Below, in pieces: positions 7,213 to 12,311 of a stretch of 12,311 nt of DNA (its first letter is position 1; every line of letters begins with the position of its first letter). The translations under genes and the position numbers were made by a program. The stretch covers positions 1-12,311 of the forward strand of contig JAESUF010000389.1 in assembly GCA_016763215.1 (NCBI GenBank), in the 5' to 3' direction. Below the pieces are notes generated by a model, which was not told the DNA's origin, did no database searches, and saw only the letters and a program-made list of their open reading frames with translations. Origin of the DNA: Flavobacteriaceae bacterium. GTDB taxonomy: Bacteria > Bacteroidota > Bacteroidia > Flavobacteriales > Flavobacteriaceae.

Positions 7213-8115
7213 TTATCCGTTAATAGCAACAACTTCGCTAATTTGATTTGGAAGCATTTCTTTTAACATGGTTTCAATTCCATTCTTTAAAGTAGCCGTA
7301 GACGACGGGCATCCACTACAAGCTCCTTGTAAGATAACGCTTACTACTTTGCTTTCTTCATCGTACGATTTAAAAGCAATGTTTCCACCATCAGAAGCAA
7401 CGGCTGGACGAATATATTCGTCTAAAATATCTGCTATTTTAGCAGGAATACCTTCTAAAATAATAGGCTTACTTTCCGCTTCAGTATCTTTTGTTTTAAT
7501 AGCTGGAAGTTCTTGAATAATAGTTTTATTATCCTGTAAGTAAGCTCGAATAAATGTTCTGATTTCAGTATAAACGTCATCCCATTCTACAACATCATAT
7601 TTGGTAACTGAGATATAGTTTTCTGAAATAAAAACACCTTTCACAAAAGGAAAGTTAAAAAGACTTTGTGCTAAAGGAGAGGATTTACTTGCCTCCTCAA
7701 TATTTGTGTATTCAACATCTGTAGCCGTTAAAGCTTTGTTTGTGCCAAACTTCATTACAGAAGGATTTGGTGTTACCTCAGCATACACTTCAATGGCTTC
7801 TTTCTTTGAAGTATTTTCTAGTTCGTTAACAACAATACTTTCTTTTTCAATATAGGCTTCTATTTGTTCTCTTACTTCTTCTTGAACATCAGCCCATTCA
7901 ATAATGTCAAATCGTTGAATAGCGATAAAATTCGCAGTAATAAACACTTTTTTTACAAAAGGAAGATAAAATAATTGCTGTGCTAAAGGTGAATTTTTAG
8001 CCTCATCTATATTATTAAACTCATAACTTCCTCCGTTGATTAAAATTTGATTGCTGACAAATTTCAGGATGCTATCAGTATTAGTGTTCTGAATTGTAAT
8101 ACGTTGTGAACTCAT
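7213..8115 (-). CDS. NifU-family Fe-S scaffold protein with two Nfu N-terminal domains
   Basis: The product is a Nfu-type iron-sulfur carrier that receives clusters and passes them to apo-enzymes in the cytosol. The 300 residues contain two copies of the Nfu N-terminal domain, about residues 6-90 and 110-193, recognised by matching segments such as [20 protein letters not shown] (41-60) and [20 protein letters not shown] (145-164). The C-terminal NifU domain is at about 222-298, with SDGGNIAF (241-248) and the cluster-binding CSGC motif (Cys266, Cys269). The second copy keeps the family's TPNPSVMKF (115-123); the first has the eroded TNTDSILKF. The start ATG at 8115 follows a -7 box by a short leader. 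It is the first gene of a tight operon with ubiE and porT. Whether it supplies a particular respiratory enzyme is not shown by the sequence. Confidence 0.93.
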   Translation of the reverse strand: MSSQRITIQNTNTDSILKFVSNQILINGGSYEFNNIDEAKNSPLAQQLFYLPFVKKVFITANFIAIQRFDIIEWADVQEEVREQIEAYIEKESIVVNELENTSKKEAIEVYAEVTPNPSVMKFGTNKALTATDVEYTNIEEASKSSPLAQSLFNFPFVKGVFISENYISVTKYDVVEWDDVYTEIRTFIRAYLQDNKTIIQELPAIKTKDTEAESKPIILEGIPAKIADILDEYIRPAVASDGGNIAFKSYDEESKVVSVILQGACSGCPSSTATLKNGIETMLKEMLPNQISEVVAING

Positions 8116-8139
8116 TTTTTCTTATTGATAAATGAAATG

Positions 8140-8147
8140 CAAAATTA
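8140..8147 (-). promoter_or_regulatory. Candidate -7 box of the NifU-ubiE-porT operon
   Basis: On the minus strand TAATTTTG matches TAnnTTTG and would start transcription near 8133, about 18 bases before the first ATG. The -33 region has only ATG near-matches (8168-8166, spacer 18; 8171-8169, spacer 21). Placement just downstream of the preceding terminator supports an operon start here. Confidence 0.5.
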
Positions 8148-8185
8148 GCGCAAAAAAAGTGAATGCATCATAATTTTAGGGATAT

Positions 8186-8221
8186 AAAAAAAGATTCTCA
8201 AAAACTTGAGAACCTTTTTTT
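8186..8221. terminator. Strong hairpin terminator after ompP1
   Basis: TTCTCAA (8195-8201) pairs with TTGAGAA (8206-8212) around a 4-base loop. The stem is extended by seven A (8186-8192) facing seven T (8215-8221), with one mismatch. On the minus strand it ends in seven U, 17 bases after the OmpP1-family stop codon, so it should end that operon. It is symmetrical and could also stop rightward antisense transcripts. Confidence 0.85.
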
Positions 8222-8238
8222 ATAATAGGGGTAATTCT

Positions 8239-9627
8239 TTATAAACTAATAGAGATTCCAGCGGTTAATATGCTGTTGTCAATTTTTACATCAGCAGCAT
8301 TAACTTGGCTACTATATTGTGGATAGAAATTATAAATTCCTGTTCGGTTGTTGTTGCTCATGGCAAGGTCAATTTTAAAATTTCCAAAATTGTACCCTAT
8401 CCCTAAAGAATAACCTTCTACATTGTCTGTATTTAAAGCATTTGCATCAGGACTTTCTTCAAATTTAAGTCCACCTCGAATACTCAATTGATTAAATCTC
8501 CATTCAGTACCTACATTCAGTGAAGTTGTTGTTCTTAATTGATTATCGAAGAATGAATTTTCTACAGAGAAATTATCACCTGAGAGATTTAATCCTTGGT
8601 AATTTCTTCTTGAGTAGTCTAAACTGATTAATCCTGTTTTTCCAAAAATAATTGCTGCGCTTGCAGTGAGTTTACTAGGTGTTTTTAACTTATAAATAAA
8701 GCTTTGAAAAGGTAAATTCCCTCCAACAGTATTGTCATATATAACATTGTCATTACTCACTTCAATTTCTGTGTCTCCAAAGAATCCGTCATTATTAGTA
8801 ATGTTAGACTCTTCTAAGATTTCTGTAAACCAAGTAGGAGATTGGTAGCTAAACCCAAATCTAAAAGCGTTTGAAGGTTTATAAATAAAACCAGCACTTA
8901 AAGAAAAGCCTGTTCCAGTAGTAAAATTCTCCTGGTAAAATCGAGCGTCCAATGTATTGCCATTTCCATCGTTATTAGTCTCATACAAAATTCCTCGCTG
9001 ACTAAAGTTAAGGTCGTAAAAGTTAATCCCTGCACCTACATGCAGTTTTCCTTGATACTCTCCCGAAAAACCAAGGTTTAATTCAGAGATCTCTCCATTA
9101 TATATATTAGTGAATTGTTGGTTCTCAGCAACATTGTAAACAATTGGAGTTGTGCTATTATCAAGAGGAAAACTGTCAAAAGAGGCAAAACCGCTATTCC
9201 CACTTGCAACAAAAGTGTTGTCGAAATCAGTGAGAATTCTATAATTTACGCCGAGTGCTATTTTTGTCCATTCACCATTTCCACCAGCATCAAAAGAAAT
9301 AACAGCGCCTGCATTGGCTATTCTGAAATAGTCTTCCTGAGTAGTTATTGAGCTCCCGTAATAATTTGTTAGATACTCTGTGCTCCTTGCTTGAAAGGCG
9401 ATAGATGCATGGCTGCCATTGAATACTGATATTCCAGCAGGATTGATAGTCATAGAACTAACATCGCCACCTAAGGCTCCAAAAGCACCGCCCATGGATA
9501 TAAAACGAGCACTACCATTTCCATCATCTCTTGAAAATAAAATGGATAGATCTTCGTATCCTAATGCTTGAGATTGGGCTGTAAAATTTACTGCGACCAA
9601 AGTCACAAAAAGAATAATTTTTTTCAT
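8239..9627 (-). CDS. OmpP1/FadL/TodX-family outer-membrane transporter
   Basis: Proteins of this family form an outer-membrane barrel through which hydrophobic compounds such as long-chain fatty acids or aromatic hydrocarbons diffuse. The 462-residue length is typical. A Sec signal peptide covers about residues 1-21 (MKKIILFVTLVAVNFTAQSQA). The mature N-terminus carries the family hatch region GSARFISMGGAFGALGGD (38-55) followed by SSMTINPAG (57-65), with the NPAG turn. The rest is repeated aromatic-rich strands such as GFIYKPSNAFRFGFSYQSP and YSLGIGYNFGNFKIDLAMS. The C-terminus, AGISISL, lacks the usual terminal phenylalanine but still ends as an amphipathic strand. The gene starts 16 bases after the Ser/Arg-rich lipoprotein gene and has no promoter of its own, so the two are very likely one operon. 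The substrate is unknown. Confidence 0.9.
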   Translation of the reverse strand: MKKIILFVTLVAVNFTAQSQALGYEDLSILFSRDDGNGSARFISMGGAFGALGGDVSSMTINPAGISVFNGSHASIAFQARSTEYLTNYYGSSITTQEDYFRIANAGAVISFDAGGNGEWTKIALGVNYRILTDFDNTFVASGNSGFASFDSFPLDNSTTPIVYNVAENQQFTNIYNGEISELNLGFSGEYQGKLHVGAGINFYDLNFSQRGILYETNNDGNGNTLDARFYQENFTTGTGFSLSAGFIYKPSNAFRFGFSYQSPTWFTEILEESNITNNDGFFGDTEIEVSNDNVIYDNTVGGNLPFQSFIYKLKTPSKLTASAAIIFGKTGLISLDYSRRNYQGLNLSGDNFSVENSFFDNQLRTTTSLNVGTEWRFNQLSIRGGLKFEESPDANALNTDNVEGYSLGIGYNFGNFKIDLAMSNNNRTGIYNFYPQYSSQVNAADVKIDNSILTAGISISL

Positions 9628-9643
9628 GTTGTTTGATTAAGTA

Positions 9644-10636
9644 TTAACCTTTTTTTCTTGATGAACCTCTTGAAGAAGACCCTCTTGAAGAAGAGCCCCT
9701 AGAGGATGAACTTCTCGATGAACTTCTTGCAGATGAACCTCTTGATCTTGAGGAACTTCTTGTGGAAGATCTATTAACGCGTGAACGAGTTCCACTTCTA
9801 GACCTAGTGTTTGTATTTCCTCGGGTGTTGCTAGTATTGCTGTTTCCTCTAGAGATGCGTGGTTTACTTCTACTAGTAGGTTTTGTTGTAGTGCTATTTC
9901 TACCTCTTATCGTTTGGCTGCCCCTTCTATATACGCTTGAAATTCTTGTGTTAGTAGTAGACGCTCTTCTAGATCTTGAGTAAATAGAATTGCTATTGGA
10001 AGCGGTATTTCTTGAGGCGTAACGGTTGCTATATGTATTTCCTCTTCTGCCATATCTCGAGTTACTATAGGCGTAATAGCGACTGTTTGCTCTAAAACGA
10101 TAATACTCGTAAGCTGAAAATCCGCCATGTCCATAACTTCCCCAATATGGTCTATTGCGATATCCTCGATAAAACCATCCCCAATAGTTTCTTTGAGAAT
10201 ACCAAGAGTTGTAAAAACCATATCCATAATAAGGATTACAATAGTTCCAGTATCCACCACCCCAGTTGTAGCCATTGTTTAAATTTATATTAATAACAAT
10301 GTCTTGATCATCACCATATCCCCAAGCTTGAGGGGTATAATTAACAGTAACTTCTGAAATGCTATCGTTTATAGAGCTATAATTATCTATATCCGTTAGA
10401 ACATCTGAGCCATCGATGTCTTCAAATTTTTCTAATTCTTTGGTGAAATAGTTCTTTTCATATTCTTTATGTTCATTACTATTTTCTGCAATTACTCTAG
10501 TTTTCTTTTTTTCTGAAGAATAAATACCATCGTCATCTGGAACATTTTGATAAATTGTACATGAAGAAGTCAAGACAACTACAAAAAGAGAGAGTAGATA
10601 TGTTGAAAAGGTTCTTTTAGAGTAATTTAGTTTCAT
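9644..10636 (-). CDS. Ser/Arg-rich lipoprotein of unknown function
   Basis: I do not recognise a characterised family. The 330-residue protein begins with a lipoprotein signal peptide: basic MKLNYSKR, a hydrophobic core, then LTSSC, with lipidated Cys26. An acidic triplet follows (PDDDG, 33-37). Residues 45-115 are charged and acidic, with a KEYEKNYFTKELEKFEDIDG stretch. Residues 121-190 are very rich in Gly, Tyr and Trp (NGYNWGGGYWNYCNPYYGYG). From about 195 to the end, Ser, Arg, Asn and Thr dominate, finishing in RGSSSRGSSSRGSSRKKG, a strongly basic disordered tail. Despite the low complexity, the signal peptide, the clean lipobox and 330 codons without a stop support a real gene. It heads an operon with the OmpP1-family porin 16 bases downstream, which suggests an envelope role. 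A nucleic-acid or polyanion-binding tail is possible but unproven. Confidence 0.82.
   Translation of the reverse strand: MKLNYSKRTFSTYLLSLFVVVLTSSCTIYQNVPDDDGIYSSEKKKTRVIAENSNEHKEYEKNYFTKELEKFEDIDGSDVLTDIDNYSSINDSISEVTVNYTPQAWGYGDDQDIVININLNNGYNWGGGYWNYCNPYYGYGFYNSWYSQRNYWGWFYRGYRNRPYWGSYGHGGFSAYEYYRFRANSRYYAYSNSRYGRRGNTYSNRYASRNTASNSNSIYSRSRRASTTNTRISSVYRRGSQTIRGRNSTTTKPTSRSKPRISRGNSNTSNTRGNTNTRSRSGTRSRVNRSSTRSSSRSRGSSARSSSRSSSSRGSSSRGSSSRGSSRKKG
9662..9706 (-). repeat. 15-base tandem repeat coding for RGSSS units
   Basis: Three in-frame 15-base units lie at the 3' end of the Ser/Arg-rich lipoprotein gene. The two nearest the stop differ at one base out of fifteen, and the third is more diverged. 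Further imperfect copies of the same Ser/Arg codon pattern continue to about 9770. Because the unit is a multiple of three, gain or loss changes tail length without a frameshift. Confidence 0.65.
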
Positions 10637-10698
10637 AATTAATTTCTTAAGAGATTATTAATAACATAAAATAGATAGCTAAAAATTGAAAATCTTTC

Positions 10699-10728
10699 TT
10701 TGTCTCTGCTCAAAATGCCTTAGTTTTG
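10699..10728 (+). promoter_or_regulatory. Bacteroidota-type promoter of proS
   Basis: A -33 TTTG (10699-10702), an 18-base spacer and a -7 box TAGTTTTG (10721-10728) fit the phylum consensus. Transcription would start near 10735, giving a leader of about 74 bases before the proS ATG. No riboswitch-like or T-box-like structure is evident in that AT-rich leader. Confidence 0.65.
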
Positions 10729-10749
10729 CTCTGGTTTTTTGAGTGTAAA

Positions 10750-10757
10750 CAAATTTA
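10750..10757 (-). promoter_or_regulatory. Candidate -7 box of the lipoprotein-ompP1 operon
   Basis: On the minus strand TAAATTTG matches TAnnTTTG and is the only such match upstream of the lipoprotein gene. It would start transcription near 10743 with a leader of about 107 bases. No TTG lies at the expected -33 distance, so this is weaker than the proS promoter, whose start it would overlap. Confidence 0.35.
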
Positions 10758-10808
10758 CTAAATATTTTATAACAAATAATTAACAACATCTGTGCCAAAG
10801 TTTAGGTT

Positions 10809-12287
10809 ATGAGTAAGAAGTTAACAAAGAGAGCGGAAGATTATTCAAAATGGTATAACGAAATTATACTAAAAGCTGATTTAGCAGAAAATTCTGCTGT
10901 AAGAGGTTGTATGGTGATTAAACCGTATGGGTATGCTATTTGGGAGAAAATGCAAGCAGAATTAGACAGGATGTTTAAAGAAACAGGTCATCAAAATGCA
11001 TACTTCCCCTTACTTGTTCCAAAAAGCTTGTTTGAGGCAGAGGAGAAAAATGCTGAAGGTTTTGCAAAAGAGTGTGCAATTGTAACACATTATAGATTAG
11101 AAACCGATCCAGATAATAAAGGAAAATTAAGAGTTGACCCTAAAGCGAAACTAGAAGAAGAGCTAATTATAAGACCTACTTCTGAAGCCATTATATGGAG
11201 TACCTATAAAGGGTGGATTCAATCCTATAGAGATTTGCCATTGTTAATTAATCAATGGGCAAATGTTGTTCGTTGGGAAATGAGAACTCGCTTGTTTTTA
11301 AGAACTGCAGAGTTTTTATGGCAAGAAGGGCATACAGCGCATGCAACTAAAAATGAAGCGTTGGTAGAAGCAAAGCAAATGCAAGAAATATATGCTGAGT
11401 TTGCTGAAGATTTTATGGCAATGCCAGTTATTAAAGGTTCTAAATCTGAAAGCGAGCGTTTTGCAGGAGCAGATGAGACCTATACAATTGAAGCGCTAAT
11501 GCAAGATGGGAAAGCGTTACAAGCTGGAACGTCTCATTTTTTAGGACAAAATTTCGCCAAAGCTTTTGATGTAAAGTATACTTCTAAGGAAGGAAAACAA
11601 GAATATGTTTGGGCTACTTCTTGGGGAGTATCTACACGTTTGATTGGTGGGTTAATAATGACGCACTCTGATGATTTGGGATTGGTATTGCCTCCAAAGC
11701 TAGCTCCAATTCAAGTGGCGATTGTTCCTATTTATAAAGGAGAAGAACAACTACAAGTAATTTCTGAACGTGTAAGCGGAATCGTGAAGTCATTAAGATC
11801 GAAAGGTCTTTCAGTTAAATTTGATGATAGAGATACATATAGACCTGGAGCCAAGTTTGCTGAATATGAATTAAAAGGTGTTCCGGTAAGAATTGCAATA
11901 GGAAATAGAGACATAGAAAACAATACTGTTGAAGTAGCACGTAGAGATACTTTAGAGAAACAAACTGTTTCTCAGGATGATGTAGTAGACTATGTAGCTA
12001 ATTTGTTGGAGGAAATTCAAGAAAATTTATTTAACAAAGCAGTATCGTATAGAAATGACCATATTACTGAAGTAAATTCTTTTGATGAGTTTAAAGAAGT
12101 TATCGAAAATAAAGGTGGATTTGTTTCAGCACATTGGGACGGAACGACAGAAACAGAAGACAAGATAAAAGAATTAACAAAAGCAACCATCCGATGTATT
12201 CCAAATGATGCTAAAAATGAACTTGGTAAATGTGTCTTAACGGGCAAGGAGTCAGGTAGGAGAGTGTTATTTGCAAAGGCGTATTAA
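10809..12287 (+). CDS. proS: Prolyl-tRNA synthetase, archaeal/eukaryotic type
   Basis: ProRS attaches proline to tRNA-Pro in the cytosol. The 492-residue protein is the short archaeal/eukaryotic-type enzyme: it has no editing domain inserted between motifs 2 and 3, and it has a C-terminal extension ending in Tyr (LFAKAY). The class II catalytic core includes motif 1 around [17 protein letters not shown] to AYFPLLVP (33-71), IIRPTSEA (120-127) and the motif 2 region [20 protein letters not shown] (155-174), the proline pocket [14 protein letters not shown] (240-253) and motif 3 in [18 protein letters not shown] (275-292). The anticodon-binding domain starts at [10 protein letters not shown] (299-308). 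In the C-terminal domain, IRCIP (461-465) and the RVLFAKAY end (485-492) are kept, but most zinc-binding cysteines are replaced. The start gives [20 protein letters not shown], a normal opening. After the stop the window ends in an A/T run with no further gene visible. Confidence 0.97.
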   Translation: MSKKLTKRAEDYSKWYNEIILKADLAENSAVRGCMVIKPYGYAIWEKMQAELDRMFKETGHQNAYFPLLVPKSLFEAEEKNAEGFAKECAIVTHYRLETDPDNKGKLRVDPKAKLEEELIIRPTSEAIIWSTYKGWIQSYRDLPLLINQWANVVRWEMRTRLFLRTAEFLWQEGHTAHATKNEALVEAKQMQEIYAEFAEDFMAMPVIKGSKSESERFAGADETYTIEALMQDGKALQAGTSHFLGQNFAKAFDVKYTSKEGKQEYVWATSWGVSTRLIGGLIMTHSDDLGLVLPPKLAPIQVAIVPIYKGEEQLQVISERVSGIVKSLRSKGLSVKFDDRDTYRPGAKFAEYELKGVPVRIAIGNRDIENNTVEVARRDTLEKQTVSQDDVVDYVANLLEEIQENLFNKAVSYRNDHITEVNSFDEFKEVIENKGGFVSAHWDGTTETEDKIKELTKATIRCIPNDAKNELGKCVLTGKESGRRVLFAKAY

Positions 12288-12311
12288 TTTTTTTAAAAAA
12301 CTATTGTAGGA

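Noticed and set aside
5752..8115. Possible full type IX secretion gene cluster around porT
   Set aside because: No other T9SS gene (such as porK, porL, porM, porN, sov or porV) is in the window. porT stands alone here, as is usual for scattered T9SS genes.
9655..9775. Regular repeats that might suggest a CRISPR array or direct-repeat attachment site
   Set aside because: The units are 15 bases without spacers, stay in frame with the lipoprotein gene and code for RGSSS. They are a coding repeat.
9762..9983. A Leu/Val-rich 73-codon open frame on the + strand that looks like a membrane protein
   Set aside because: It is the reverse complement of Ser/Arg-rich codons, which reads as Leu, Val and Phe. 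The hydrophobic look is an artefact of the repeat composition.
9907..10275. A 122-codon open frame on the minus strand inside the Ser/Arg-rich lipoprotein gene
   Set aside because: It is in another frame of low-complexity coding DNA, starts in the Gly/Tyr-rich segment, and has no signal peptide, domain or promoter of its own. Biased codons of the real gene explain the lack of stops.
12288..12311. T7-A6 run after proS as a possible terminator
   Set aside because: The run is nearly self-complementary, but there is no loop or GC stem and the window ends, so a terminator cannot be supported.
1..12311. Mobile element or horizontally acquired island
   Set aside because: No transposase, integrase, tRNA edge or flanking repeat is seen. 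Codon use and the AT-rich composition look uniform apart from the low-complexity tail.

Overview
The window reads as a stretch of chromosome from a low-GC member of the Flavobacteriaceae (Bacteroidota). The evidence is a PorT/SprT component of the type IX secretion system, a lipidated Omp85 protein of the TamL kind, a NifU-family protein with a doubled N-terminal domain, an AccD without zinc-finger cysteines, an archaeal/eukaryotic-type prolyl-tRNA synthetase, few Shine-Dalgarno sequences, and -7 boxes of the Bacteroidota form TAnnTTTG ahead of most transcription units. The genus cannot be fixed from this sequence. All ten complete genes look intact. There is no transposon, integrase, phage gene, CRISPR array, tRNA or rRNA.

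Layout. Positions 2-94 hold the last codons of a rightward gene, probably an outer-membrane beta-barrel, followed by a hairpin terminator shared with accD. Leftward from 4869 run tamL-like (2359-4869), fbaA (1185-2252) and accD (141-998). Each is preceded by its own candidate promoter. A TrmH/SpoU RNA methyltransferase (5023-5745) is divergent from tamL and shares with it a palindromic pair of back-to-back -7 boxes at 4893-4909. It converges on porT, with six bases between the two stop codons. Leftward from 8115 runs a tight operon, NifU-family protein, ubiE/menG and porT, with gaps of 8 and 1 bases. A second leftward operon (10636-8239) carries a Ser/Arg-rich lipoprotein of unknown function and an OmpP1/FadL-family porin, and ends at a strong hairpin. 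proS (10809-12287) is divergent from it.

How the genes relate. Five of the eleven gene products (the left-edge fragment, TamL-like, PorT, the lipoprotein and OmpP1) belong to the outer envelope. The others are core metabolism or translation: fatty acid synthesis, glycolysis/gluconeogenesis, menaquinone methylation, Fe-S delivery, RNA methylation and prolyl-tRNA charging. I found no clear undescribed multi-gene system. The best candidate for new biology is the lipoprotein at 9644-10636, with an aromatic/glycine-rich middle and a strongly basic Ser/Arg tail, co-transcribed with a FadL-type porin. Other points worth a look are the loss of metal-binding cysteines in both AccD and ProRS, and the palindromic divergent promoter. 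No stretch longer than 300 bases lacks a gene; the longest gap is 186 bases (999-1184).
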